Shown here piece after piece: positions 17,103-28,866 of a DNA stretch of 30,290 nt (positions are counted from its first letter, which is position 1; the number at the start of each line of letters is the position of its first letter). The notes beneath the pieces are model-generated. The model worked only from the letters and a program-made list of their open reading frames with translations. It was not told the DNA's origin and searched no databases. Origin of the DNA: Hypsibius dujardini (taxonomy: Eukaryota > Tardigrada > Eutardigrada > Parachela > Hypsibiidae); contig LRSR01000703.1 in assembly GCA_001579985.1 (NCBI GenBank), positions 1-30,290 of the forward strand. The letters run 5' to 3'. Both the position numbers and the translations under genes were made by a program.

Positions 17103-18172
17103 TACGCTAGTTCAGACGGTGATTGCGATGGGCTCGTACGAAAATGCCTCAATTAAGTTTTAACGGATCATAAATCGGATATCCGTTTTTTTGTATCGGA
17201 TTATGCATCGGGTACAAGTCAATTTTCGCCCGAGGGGTGTGCAGTTTTACAATGGAATGGGAACCCAGCAATTCTACGGTAGGTACTGTAACGTAATTAT
17301 AATCAAGATCATTGCATGACGTCATGCATGACGCCTATCCGGTTCCCAACTAGGTCCCCCATTAGTAAGTGTGCCCTATGCGGGTCGTATAGCTTTCTAG
17401 AACGTGCATGCGTCACTTGATGGACCACTCGTTTCGGTAGAAAATCACAGGAAAAGGTTATTTCCAAGTATTGAACGTACTCGTAATCTGTTTATAACTC
17501 GGTGACCGGAGCATACTCCTTATTTGTTCAGCCGACTCCTTGTTTCTGTACAGGGAAGCGTCATTCGGCGTGAGTGAGCATGCCTGTCACGCTACTGACT
17601 TCGGTTAATGGACACGAGATCGTCGGACCTCTTGTTTGGCTGCCGTCACAAAGGACGTTCTCCTCCTTTGAATGTACAGTTGTTAAAGAAGTACTCTATA
17701 ACATCTTAACTAGTAAAAAATTTACAGTACTCAATTTAGATAGATCGTGGCTTTAGTGCAGCACGTAACTGGTAGGATCACTTCCAGTATTACTAATGCG
17801 TCAAGGCATAAAACCCTAAGCCCCTCGCGCGCTGTCGTTGTTCGCACGCCCATGGACATGCAAAGGCGAGTGCAAAAGTTTACTGTCTCTAATAGGAAGA
17901 ATGTGGGCAAGAAGTATAGATGTTTGACACAGAAAGTGAGGTTGATGTATAAATATTCCTGTGAAACGTAGCTACACAGGAATATATCGTATCGTGCCTC
18001 CAAAATTCTCGTGTCACGATTGTGATACTGTATTCCCGAGTGCAGTTCTAGAACGGCTGCAATACTAGCACCGTACAATATTAGTCCGACACATTTTGAT
18101 TGGCGAGACAAGGTCAGTGCTCACGAGTCGTCTTTTTACCTAACGGTGCTTAAATAGGCCATCAAGCGTCAA
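17103..18172. other. Intergenic DNA, no gene recognised
   Basis: Open frames here (for example minus 17731-18111) have no family features and contain no splice-supported extension. Small structures: a CRE-like palindrome at 17314-17327 and an 11-bp-arm hairpin (atattcctgtg and its inverse) at 17953-17985. Confidence 0.5.
17314..17327. promoter_or_regulatory. CRE-like palindrome
   Basis: GCATGACGTCATGC is a perfect 14-bp palindrome holding the CREB/ATF core TGACGTCA at 17317-17324. No gene start is recognised within several hundred bases, so it may be chance. Confidence 0.25.
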
Positions 18173-18547
18173 GGTCACCCAATACTAGTCCTACTAGTCC
18201 TGGTACAAGTCCTACTACGAGTACTAGTACTTACTCGATTATTTGCAGGTCACCCAATACTAGTCCTACTAGTCCTGGTACAAGTCCTAGTACGAATACT
18301 AGTACTTACTCGATTATTTGCAGGTCACCCACTACTAGTCCTACTAGTCCTGGTACAAGTCCTAGTATGAGTACTAGTACTTACTCGAATATTTGCAGGT
18401 CACCCAATACTAGTCCTACTAGTCCTGGTACCAGTCCTACTACGAGTACTAGTACTTACTCGATTATTTGCAGGTCACCCACTACTAGTCCTACTAGTCC
18501 TGGTACCAGTCCTACTACGAGTACTAGTCCTTACTCGATTATTTGCA
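18173..18547 (+). repeat. Five-copy 75-bp minisatellite, open in one frame
   Basis: Exact 75-base period (starts 18173, 18248, 18323, 18398, 18473), few substitutions, internal subrepeats of actagtcct. Because 75 is a multiple of three the frame stays open from 18154 to 18567, reading SPNTSPTSPGTSPTTSTSTY then SIICR per unit: Ser/Thr/Pro-rich, mucin-like. Each junction holds tttgcag followed by GTCACC, which resembles a splice acceptor. No start codon or flanking exon is identified, so coding status is open. Confidence 0.9.
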
Positions 18548-19398
18548 TGACAGGTGGTCAGAGGTAGCGTATATTTGTTCGCAGCCTCATCTACATATGG
18601 CACTACTTTTCTGATATTATTACATGTAATTCCATGCTACATTAGATACTTGCATTGCGTTTTTCGATGGAGAAATTTGTAATTGTCTTAACTCGATCAT
18701 TTCGATGTAGCTTTAATGTATAGTGAGAGAGCTAACTCCGTCAAATGCTTACTCGTACTGTCGTCTAAACATGCCATCTGACTTCTGGCAGAATGCAATT
18801 TAGGAATCTTTCAGTCCCAATAAAAGGTATGGGTGTGGCATGATTTTGTTGTTAGGAAGTAGATAACGAGGAAAACAGAAAATTGGGAACAGGAAGGTTT
18901 AGAAATTTACGAGAGCAAAAAAAACGAGAAAAGGAACAGTGAAACAGATTTTGGAGGTTAGTACTGTAATCGAAGAAGATTTAGGACATCATGTCTTAAT
19001 CCGGTTGTGAGAACAGATATTCACCGAAAGTTGACGGTCTCTGTGTAAGAAAATGGTCCGGTCTGCAGATGGCCCGCCATCTGGTGGTTTGGTTCTGTTA
19101 GTCAGGTAGGTAGAGGCGTGAAATGTGTTACCTCTTGTAACTCCCCGAAGTCGATGACAGCAGTTATCTAAAAAAAGCAGCAGAATACTTCACCTCTTTC
19201 CCTGGGACAGTGTGTCATTAGTAGCAGCGTCAGTCGTAAACCATTTCAACCGGCACGGTGAGGCCAGCGACAGAAACATTAGGGTCAGCCATTGTTATGT
19301 ATTAGTGGCATCAATCACGGATAGGACGTGCATTGATGTGGGACAATCAGTGACTCATTATATTCAACCACATCAAGGAACCTCAGTTTTAACGTCAC
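18548..19398. other. Intergenic DNA and probable 3' UTR of the glycine-rich gene
   Basis: AT-rich, with no conserved frame. The right end should carry the 3' UTR of the minus-strand Gly-rich gene; I see no AATAAA on that strand close to the stop. Confidence 0.4.
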
Positions 19399-20201
19399 CT
19401 ACCGTCCTCCGTAACCGCCCCCTCCGTAGCCTCCGTTGCCTCCGCCGCCATAACCACCACCGCCACCGCCATAACCGCCACCGCCACCGCCATAACCGCC
19501 ACCGCCGCCCTGAATGCCGAATCCGTATCCCTTGTTGTAGCCGAAGCTGCTGGGGTACCAGATCCACCACGGCACGGGAATGTACCTTCTGTATCCGTAA
19601 CCATAACCGCTGGAGTATCCGAAGGGGAAGCTAAAGAGGTCGCCGATTCCACCGCCGCCGCTTCCGTAACTGCTTCCTCCGCCTCCATAACCGCCGCCCG
19701 ATCGGGCTGCCGCAGATCCTGCGCTGTATGATGAACTTCCCGCGGTATCTGCGGCACCGGCATAACTAGCACCGGCTGGTGCAGCAGCATCCGCCCATAC
19801 TGTAATGAAAATTCATTTTATGAAAATGTTCCAGATTTTTGACAAGAATTTGCTTTTTGCTAGATGTATTGTTTAAAATGTAATCCAGACAGGTGTGAAG
19901 CAGGCACGGATGGTCAATGCGAACAATCATGGCAAGATTAATCATTGTCCGGATCACCAATTCTAATACTCGAACTGACGTGTTCTCATGGTAATAGGTA
20001 TTTATTTTTCAACGTGCCAGTTGTAAAAGCCAGTGATTTTCAATCATCTATTTCCTGAATTCCTAAATTTACATACTGGATGAACAAGCAGTTTCATTCG
20101 TCGGACGGGATATATTCAGTAAGGGTCAATACACATGTGTTGGACTTACCGGTGGATACCGCCACACCCATTGCAATGCACAGTAATAATAAAGTCCGCA
20201 T
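19399..20201 (-). CDS. Secreted glycine/tyrosine-rich structural-type protein
   Basis: Two minus-strand exons, 20201-20150 and 19799-19399, joined across a 350-bp GTAAGT...cattacag intron in phase; 150 residues. Exon 1 encodes MRTLLLLCIAMGVAVST, a clear signal peptide, with likely cleavage after the Ala of VWA. The mature protein opens Ala/Ser-rich, then GGGYGGGGSSYGSGGGG, a central aromatic stretch (RRYIPVPWWIWYPSSFGYNK) and a C-terminal array of GGYGGGG units ending in Arg. Such proteins occur in cuticle, shell matrix, silk-like and glue secretions, and some are antimicrobial; composition alone cannot decide. No specific family is recognised. A TATA-like box lies upstream. It is divergent from TPP2. 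Confidence 0.85.
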
Positions 20202-20330
20202 GATTATTATGAGATTTTGCGAACGTGGCCAGACTCCAAGGCCCGGCTGTAGAACTTTTCCGAAAACTCAAGACTGCGAAAAGTGCACTCAACGACGGGT
20301 GTTCTTCTACCCGGCGAGCGATGTGTCTTT

Positions 20331-20337
20331 TCTTATA
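20331..20337 (-). promoter_or_regulatory. TATA-like box of the glycine-rich gene
   Basis: On the minus strand TATAAGA lies about 130 bases before the ATG at 20201, leaving room for a 5' UTR of about 100 bases. A TATA box would suit a tissue-restricted secreted protein gene. Not tested. Confidence 0.45.
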
Positions 20338-21482
20338 CTAGTACATCCGTGGGGGTCGTCGTTGACTTAATTGACCCGAAGGGGTGAAAGTGTGTGCTCC
20401 GTGTGCTCTGAGCGAAAGAGCGGAGGAGCGTGCGCAGCACGCCGCTACCTACTAGTACCCACCTGCACCCAAGTACCGGTAAGGCGTTGGTTGTGTTTGT
20501 TAGTTCTCTGATTAATTAGACGGCGATGCCGCTTTAGTGGGTCAGTCGTGGCGAGTGAGAGACCCGGAAAGTATCGCTGTTCCGGTGTAGTCGTGGCTAA
20601 GGTGGAGCTCGATGTCTCGCGCGCGCGCGCGTAAATGACTCAAAGAGATGAGAGAAGAAGATGCCTACGATCTCTTTCGAAGCTCTATGCGAGGCCTCGC
20701 TCTCACAACTATGTAGTGCGACGGATTCTGATGCAGCCCACCAAAAGTGAAAGTTCGCTGAACCTTACCAAACATCCCTCCGAGCATCCGCAAGAGACTG
20801 AAGATTGCCACACTTCCGCACCGTTCGTCGTGGATCCGTGGGGTACATCGTTTTCACTTTTTCAGCTATACTGCTTGCGTTAGTATGTTCAAGTCTCTCG
20901 ATTCGAGTCGGCTGCAGTATTCGGCTCATACTAGAATCCACGTTCCCAGCAACTACTACAGTGCACCTCGATGTACGATAATACAAGGTCCCTAGATGAA
21001 CTCCTGGAAGATATTGTTCCATACGGAATAAACAACAAAATAAAAATAAACAGTTGAAATAAACAAAACAAAAACCTAAAAAAAATCTAGTAATAACATA
21101 GTAATACTGCACCTACACGGATGGTAGCAATAGACGACCGGAAGTTAAGCGTGTATGTCGCCGGCGCTGCCGCGGCAAAGGATTTTAGCGGACAACCGGT
21201 CAATCGAACGAGAGACACTGCCTGGATCAGGATAACAGCTGCATGACCGATTTAGGAGCGATGCTTCGTACTGCATAATTACTGTGCAGTTTTTCCTCTT
21301 GAACTTTTGATCAATCGTCAAAGCGTTTGGAATTGGGACCTCCATAATAATCCATCCACCAACTGCAACTCTGTTTTCTCCATCCATCCACCAACTGCAA
21401 TTCTGTTTTCTCCACCTTCTTTGCTGCTACATATTATCGTATTACCGTATTTTTCCGAGCGAAATCTTGGTCTACATCCAGT
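20338..21482. other. Divergent spacer between the glycine-rich gene and TPP2
   Basis: No gene recognised. Contains an alternating CG run (about 20618-20631), several actagta motifs, and a two-copy 32-bp tandem duplication (about 21351-21415, core ccaactgcaa) just upstream of the TPP2 start. Presumably holds the TPP2 promoter. Confidence 0.45.
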
Positions 21483-24400
21483 ATGTCATACCCCTACTAT
21501 GGCCTCATTCCAAAGCGCGAAACAGGAGCTCACGATTTCCTCCTTAAATATCCCAATTATGATGGCCGAGGTTTGCAGGCACATTTCTGAATCGCAGTCA
21601 CGAAACAGTATTTATAATTGTTTCCTTATTGCATTGGAAATTGTTCCAGGTATCAAGATGGCCATCTTCGATTCGGGAGTGGATCCCGGCGCGGACGGTC
21701 TGCAGGTGAGCGAGCGAGATTGATCTTTGCTCTTCGTGTAGAAAATAATCTTCAGACAAAACGAACGCTAGTTGGCTGTTTTTTTTCAAGCTTCGTCGAA
21801 TGTGAGTGAGTGAAAAGGAATTAGGTTTTGAGACTTTTGAGTGAATGAAAGCCGTGAATTCGACGTGATGCAACCGGAAACACAATAAATAGATCAGGAC
21901 GCTTTGGGTGTGTTAAGCGGTTGATTGATTGATCGATTTCGGCTTTCAAACTTGATTTGCTTTGTTGGCTTATTGTGTACGCTTGATTGACTGTTTATTG
22001 GTGCAGCATTGTCAAATTCCCATTGGGAGGAAGTACACTGTACTAATAGTCCCTTGATTGATTGCGTCCCTTGATTGCTTGTCTTTGAGATTTTCTAGCG
22101 ACTGGTCTGTCTTTCGAGATTTGTTTTACCTCTTTAATTTTTGTTGCACAGGTTACCAGCACTGGCACTCCGAAGATCATTGACATTGTGGATACTTCCG
22201 GATCGGGTGATATTGACACCTCCACCGTGGCGGAGTTGGATGCGGAAGGATTTGTAGAAGGGCTATCAGGTCGGAAGTTGAAGATACCTGTGGAATGGCC
22301 GGCTCAGGCTAAGAAATTCCACTTGGGTGTGCTCCGGCTCTTTTCCGTCGCGAGTGATGACTTTCATGGGGAGTGGAAAGAAGCAAGGAAAGAGGCGCGT
22401 TGGTTGGCTCAGCATGCAAAAGCGACGGCTTCGGCCATGACGGCTGCTCTGGCCAGTACCGATGTACGTGTCTGTCCGTCGATTACTTGAGTGACTTAAA
22501 ATCTACTTTTAGTTTTGAAATGCGCTAAAATATAGTGCAAGAGTGAAATATCGCCAACTGTTTCCTTGCATAGGCTACTGCGAAAGAGGAACTCGAAGCG
22601 CAGCAAGAAGTTCTAAAGGCGCTGGAGGAGAAGTATGAAGATTTGGGACCGGTGATGGATATTCTGGTCTATTCGGATGGAAAACAATGGTGGGCAGCTC
22701 TGGACACTTCGGAGACGGGAGACCTCTCTTCGGCGGTCCCCTTGACCAACTACCGCGACGGTCTCAAATATGGAACCATCGGTTGGTTGCGTCGCTGCAA
22801 AGTCTGCTCACTGCGACGTTTGAATTGAACTTGTTTTTGTTTTAGGCGGTATTTATCAGATCAACTACACGCTGAATATCCTGGAAGACGGCAACCGAGT
22901 GGAGTTTGTCATTCCTCAACCGCATGGCACGCACGTCGCTTCAATCGCGGCCGGCTACTTCCCCGACGCCAAGGAACGGAACGGCATCGCTCCTGGTGCG
23001 CAGATTGTGTCCATCAAAATCGGTCACGCCCTTATTGGGGTGAGTTGGAATGATTCGAGATGACTCTATTGACCTCGTAATTCATTTGAGCGCCCATTGG
23101 GTGTTTGTAGGGAAGCAACGAAACTGGAACTTCCATTGTTCGCGCGTTTGTCTATGCCATGAAGAATGGAATCGACATTATCAATATCAGTTACAGTAAG
23201 TTCGAAGGCTTGAAGTCTTCTTAGATGGAAGCTGTGAAACGCAACGCATCCGTAGGTGAACCGTATAACTGGGTGAATGGAGGACGAGTTTACGAAGCGA
23301 TGGAGATGGCCGTGAAGGAATACGGGATCGTTGTCTGTGTGGCAGCCGGAAATGCAGGTGAGGATTCCCTTTTTAAAGCGATATGACCATCTCTAAGATT
23401 AGTTTCCTCGTTAGGTCCTGGCTTGACCACGATCGGATCTTTGGCTGCTTCGACTTATTCACTGGCGGTTGGAGCTTACGTAACCCCGTATGTTTCGATG
23501 GAATTTGCCGGTCTGATTTTCTGGTACATTACTGTGTTAGATAGTATATCTTTGTTGCCATCACCTTCAGGGACATGATGAAGAACATGTATGGGATGGT
23601 TCACAAAAATCCGGCCATCATGTACAACTGGACCAGTCGAGGACCAACGTTGGCGGGTGATTTTGGTGTGAATATTTCGGCACCTGGCGGAGCTGTGGCG
23701 TCTATCCCGACGTATACGCTGAAGAATAGCAGTCTCTTCAACGGAACCTCCATGGCGTCGCCAAACGCGTGCGGTTCCATTGCAGTCGTATTGTCCGGAC
23801 TCCGGGAGCGCAATGTACCATGGTCTGCCTTCCATGTCAAACGGGCGGTGGAGAACACAGCGAAAAAGTTCGAGACCAACCCGGACAATCGAGTGGGACA
23901 CGGTGCAGGCATTGTTCAGGTCCAGGAAGCCTTTGACTGGTTGGTGGCGTATGCGAACGAGTCTGAACGGGATGTTGATTTCCAGTAAGCACATGCTTTT
24001 TTTTAACAAATGGAATTCCTTTCGACGTCGGTCAAGTCAAAATGTGCGCATTCGTTTTCAGAGTATCCGTAGATGGGGGCAGTGGGATCTACATCCGGGA
24101 CGCCAATCAGACAGCGCAAGACTGCATTTTTACCGCTACTGTCGACGCGGAGTTTCCCAAGAAAGTCAACAACTATCCGTTAATGGCGAAATTCAGCCTG
24201 CACTTGGTTTTGTCGTCGTCCGAGGACTGGGTCCACAGTTCGGAGTTCATCGACGTGTCTACCGGCAAGAAAGGGTTTAAGGTGGAAGTGAAGACATCTG
24301 GACTCCGCCCCGGGCTCCACACGGCATCAGTCCACGCACACGATGCCACCAAGCCGGAAAAAGGACCAATTTTCAGTGTGCCGGTTACTGTTTGCGTTGC

Positions 24401-27400
24401 CGACCGGAAGGTTGATTGGACGGTCGAGCAGTCGGGAGTTGTCTTCAAACCTGGCCATCCTGTCAGACAATTCATTCAGGCAAGCGCTGACTAGCGTAAT
24501 ATGGGTTTAACTTCTCGTGCGTCCGAATGTTCGTCCTGCATGAGTAAAGAGATCGTTCGTCTGTGTGCTTCTCCGTTCGTGGCTGTCTGTCTGTCTGCTT
24601 ATCTGTTTACTTTACTGTCTCTCTCTCTCTCTGTCCATCGCTGCCGGTCTGCTTGCCTGCCTGTTTAGTTCTCTGTTAGTCTGTCTGCCTGCCTGTTTAG
24701 TTCTCTGTCAGTCAGTCTGCCTGCCTGCCTGTTTCGTTCTCTGTCAGTCTGTCTGCCTGCCTGTTTAGTTCTCTGTCAGTCTGTCTGCCTGCCTGTTTAG
24801 TTCTCTGTCAGTCTGCCTGCCTGCCTGCCTGGTTAGTTCTCTGTCAGTCTGTCGGTGTGTCGGTCTATTTATCTGTCTGTTCGGCTGTCTCTCTGTCTAT
24901 CTATCTCTTTGTCGGTCTGTCTGTCTTATCTCTGCTTTTTACGAGGAGTTAGTTTATTCGGGTACATTTCAGTTTACGCGAACGTACCACCTGCTTTGCT
25001 CAATGAGGAAGAATGTTAGGTTAAAACAGGGTAATTATTCAATCTTTATGCATTGTTTAGGTGCCCAAAGGAGCGACATGGGCCGAGTGGCGACTACAGC
25101 TGGTTGACTATCAGGACCAAAATCCCTCCACTGCCGTTGATTCTGTCCCGGCGATGAATTTTGAATACCATGCCGTGCAAGTAGCGGACAGCGCGCAGTA
25201 TAAGTCACACATGTTTCGCGAGGCGACAGCAATCCCGTTGAAGCGTGTGATTTCGTCTGTGTTTCCCGTCTCCGATCGGTTGGGCGTGTTGGAACTGGCT
25301 GTGGCGCTCTTTTGGAATCGTGCAGCCTCCGCGCTGGTGGATTGGACGTTGGAGTTTCACGGTGTGAAGCCGACTGTTCCGGAAATTGTGTATCAGGAGG
25401 GAGAGGCATTCTACCGGGTGGACGTCGACGCTGCTGGACGAAGTGAATACTTTCAGCCATCAGTGTCGGTACGCGTAGGAAGCAGCAATGAAAGGAAAGC
25501 CTAAACAGACAGAAAGCCAGATGGACATTGACATGAAAAATTGAGACCACGATACCTGAAGATCTAACGAGGCAGAAAGAGAGATTGATGTGGTACTTGG
25601 TTGAGATAACTAATTGGGTTTTTCGTCCGTTTTTTTAGTTGACTCATTTGATCCAGCCCATCAAACCGACAGAGTCCACTCTCTCTCCGCTCACCGCAAG
25701 AGACATTTGGCCAGACGGTCGTGTCACGTTCCAGCTGCTGCTGCAATACCAGTTCAATTTGTCGAAGCCAGCCACGGTGGAAGTGACCTGCCCCCTTCTT
25801 ACGGACTTCCTCTACGAAAACGAAATCGAAGTAAGTTCACGTAGACTTTTGTGAAAGATATTTTGACGTCTTTAGTTAGGTATTTTATTGATTCATCGAA
25901 CAGGGGCAAATGTGGAAGCTCTACGATAACAACAAAAGACGTCTCCAAGCGGGGGAGGCCCGAGTCATGAGGAGCATCGACTATACGGCTAAGCTCCCGA
26001 AGGGGGACTTCACTATTCAACTGCAGCTGCGTCATGACAGTCGGAAGATTCTGGACAAATTGCAGGAGGCCGTTGTGCATTTAAGGAAGAAGCTAGCAAC
26101 GCCGTTGTCCTTTGATGTGGTTCCAAGCTATCTATCCGGTCTACGCGGATCGGATGACAAATTCAAAGCACGGATACTTGCCCGTATGTGGTATTACTGT
26201 GTCTAATTACTTGACTTTAATAGTGTACAATGTACGGTGCTGGATGGCTCAGCCTGGTCTGCCTCTATCAAGTGTATATGTATAAATACGTTATTTGTTT
26301 ATTCCAGCGAACCAGTCAAGCTTCTTCTTTCTGGTTCCCCCGAGTCTTGAGAAACTCGGAAAAGGCCTTCACGGGTCTTACTTCTTGGACGGTTGGCTTT
26401 ACTTTGCCCTGGGACGAGATCAAGTACCGGACGCTCGCAGGAACGCCGGTGCCTTTCGCCTCAAGTATGTTCTAACTGAGCCGAGCCGGGCCAAGTCTCC
26501 GTCCAAGTCAGTCAAAGGAGCCCATGCAAGAAGTGCATCGAAGGCCGACCTGGCGTCAAAGACGGATGTTGCCTTGGTCGATGGCAAGGAAAAGGACAGC
26601 AAGGAAAAGGAAGAGTTGGAAGATCCCTTTCTTCTTCACCAGGTTAGTCACTGATTGGAATTTAGAAAGGGTTTAGGGTTTTCATGGTGTTTAATATACG
26701 ATCTCAAGGACGACTAGATTTTACCGATATTGTTCTCTAGGTGGCGTTTTTCGATAAGGTGCAAGACGTGAAGAAAAGGCGAGAGCTTTATCATGTCTTC
26801 CTAAGCGACGATAAAACTCCCATTCAGCAGCTGAAGCTTCACCACGGATACCTCATGTCACTCGCCAAGACGTTGGAAACGAAGAAACCGACTGATCCGC
26901 AGCAGCTTCAGGATCTGCAGGGGAATATTCTTGAGGCGGCTAATGCAACAATCGCGGCTATCGACCTGAAGGGGCTGCTGGCTTCCATCGGTATGCGGTT
27001 TGTGTTTTTGTAATGAGGTGTCCCGCCTGCGCCATTGTTTGTCTTGACTGACTTACAACATGTGCTCGTTCGTTTTGTCTATCTAAACCACTCTCTCCAC
27101 TATCTGTTGATACACAATTGTGAACCTTTCCAGGCACACAGGGCGACAGTCTTTCGGATGAAGAGAAGCTTCTGGTGGAATTTAACCGCTCCGCCATGAC
27201 TGATGCCCTCTACCAGAAATGCCTTCAACTCAAGTCCGTCCCGAGTGATTCTGCTTCCTCTGCGACCACTGACTTGCTCGATACGGTCAGTCAGGACTTG
27301 CGAAAGCTCCTCGACGTCAAGGGTGATATACGGTCTGCCGAGATTGCTGCCATTCGCTGGGCGAGGAACAAGCAATACGGACGTGCTTTCAAGTATACTT

Positions 27401-27543
27401 TGCAGCTGATCGAAGAGAAGGCTTCCGCGGAGAAGTATCGGGAGCTGGCCGATCTTGCACGGAAACTGGACTGGCCCCACGTGGCAGATCATTTTGTGGA
27501 GAAGATTCCCATCCTGTTTCCGGGAAAATTCGAACTTTTTTAA
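21483..27543 (+). CDS. TPP2: Tripeptidyl-peptidase 2 (TPP2), subtilisin-like serine exopeptidase
   Basis: Large cytosolic peptidase that removes N-terminal tripeptides from peptides released by the proteasome and forms giant spindle complexes. Sixteen coding exons: 21483-21570, 21650-21705, 22152-22463, 22574-22781, 22846-23039, 23111-23195, 23256-23357, 23415-23487, 23571-23984, 24062-24479, 25061-25468, 25639-25830, 25904-26183, 26308-26642, 26741-26990, 27134-27543; 1274 residues (human 1249). Catalytic Asp in IFDSGVDPG (codon 21670), His in HGTHVASIAAG (22923), oxyanion Asn in AAGNAGPG, Ser in NGTSMASPNACG (23749): all present. The Asp-to-His insert typical of TPP2 is there, as is the long C-terminal region; a Lys/Ser/Asp-rich linker lies in exon 14. 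The start MSYPYYGLIPKRETGA matches the family N-terminus. Intron 10 begins GC instead of GT. Confidence 0.97.
24570..24930 (+). repeat. CTGT/CTGC repeat array in TPP2 intron 10
   Basis: About 360 bases of ctgt and ctgcctgc units with a higher-order unit of about 36 bp containing gtttagttctctgtcagtct, repeated six to seven times. Pyrimidine-rich on the TPP2 sense strand. It fills most of the GC-AG intron. Confidence 0.93.
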
Positions 27544-28147
27544 TTGATTTCGTAGTGAAAATATCTGTTGGTTTTTACTCTTATTGACACTTTTGTCGGT
27601 GAGGGGGAATGCCCCCCACTTTACCGTATGTTTTTTAGCTGTTGTATATTTATGCTATTAGGTGTACCTACTTGTCACGTACAGTAGTACCTTGATTCCA
27701 TTTAACGAAGCGACTATTCGTTTGCTAACACCATTTTCCACTCGGGTGGTACCATTCGTTTTTAGCTGGCCACTGGCGGAGACGAGAGTCCCTCCGCGAT
27801 GGGCCGAATCTCTCTGCGGTCAGGAACGTCGCAAAGCTGCTTGCTGTGTTTTTTCCTCCAGTCCAACTATCAGTAATCCTCCTGCAATCTCAGCTCACAC
27901 GGACTAATAACATGCAACTGGGTCGTACGTACTAACAAGTGACGGTTCTAGTCTGTTCGGTATTGCATTTATACGAAAAAACTGCTTATCCAGCAAGCGC
28001 CATCCGACTCTTTCTTGTTTCGTGAAAACAATGCGACAGCAATTGAATCACAGTACTACACACATGGCCACAATTTTGGTTGGCAGACTTTAAGCTAAAA
28101 AGAGTGGTCCGAGTCCGAGCCGAATTAAGTCACCGCGCTGCAGTGAC
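27544..28147 (+). other. TPP2 downstream region, no gene recognised
   Basis: No AATAAA was seen close to the TPP2 stop and no conserved frame is present. Probably TPP2 3' UTR followed by spacer. Confidence 0.4.
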
Positions 28148-28545
28148 TCATCTGTTTTCGAGTTATTTGCGACAGAACGCCCCCTACCACCCGGTGGCCC
28201 ATTCCAGGGTACGGAAAATCAAGTGGCTCATTCCAGAGCCCTTCCCTCATACCCTATACCCCCGACTGCCGTCCATACCAGCACATCAAGGACGTCATTG
28301 GACAGGGCACCAATCACAACTACTTCCTCAACAGTATGAGCAACATTATGGAACAGGAACGGCATGGTCCGGCGGCATTCGTCAAGACGATCGACTTTCT
28401 ACCGGGCAATCAGCTGCCACGCCCGTTGAATCTCTACACCCTCGGACTCTATGAGCAGGCGTCCGTCAGTTCGAACGGGAGCAAGGTGACCGGACGCATC
28501 GTCGCTCCATGGGAGGATAGTGCCCAATCCGCTGCAAGCAATTGA
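28148..28545 (+). other. Unrecognised coding-like segment (possible exon or gene relic)
   Basis: One frame is open for about 132 codons, GC-richer than its surroundings and with coding-like third-position bias. It reads PYQHIKDVIGQGTNHNYFL, then MEQERHGPAAFVKTIDFLPG and LPRPLNLYTLGLYEQ, which look like real protein but match no family I know. A possible donor (AAG|GTGACC at about 28486) would end an exon after SNGSK; a later open stretch at 28670-28807 (HSPEDASRELIGHIV, then YGDEIIFFRQAVQQW and a stop) could be a partner or downstream piece. No start codon near an upstream promoter is evident, so it may be a fragment of a decayed or transferred gene. Confidence 0.4.
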
Positions 28546-28563
28546 CCCTGACACGCCGAACCA

Positions 28564-28665
28564 CTTCCCGGTGGATGTGGTAGAGACTGGTTCGGTGCTT
28601 CCCTGTGGATGTGGTAGAGACCGGTTCGGTGCTTCCCTGTGGATGTGGTAGAGACTGGTTCGGTG
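28564..28665 (+). repeat. Three-copy 34-bp tandem repeat
   Basis: Unit cttccctgtggatgtggtag plus agactggttcggtg, three copies with two or three substitutions, immediately after the coding-like segment. Confidence 0.93.
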
Positions 28666-28866
28666 CTGTATTCTGTTTCGGCACAGCCCGGAAGACGCGT
28701 CTCGGGAGCTGATTGGGCATATTGTCACTGACAGCGACTGCATTCCTTCCCAGTACGGCGATGAGATCATCTTCTTTCGCCAAGCAGTTCAACAGTGGCG
28801 ATCGTAGAAATGACCACCCTGTGACATTATTGTTGTACATTAGTACAGTATGTAGTGAAATTTGTA

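Noticed and set aside
17731-18111. 126-codon minus-strand open frame
   Set aside because: No recognisable family, no splice-supported neighbours, poor codon pattern and it crosses a hairpin; treated as chance.
19395-19790. 131-codon Ala/Val/Met-rich frame and Arg/Trp-rich frame opposite or beside the Gly-rich gene
   Set aside because: Both are shifted readings of the GGYGGGG-coding exon; the Gly-rich frame alone joins to a signal peptide exon in phase.
24565-24768. Cys/Leu-rich hydrophobic frame that looks like a membrane protein
   Set aside because: It is the CTGT/CTGC repeat in TPP2 intron 10.
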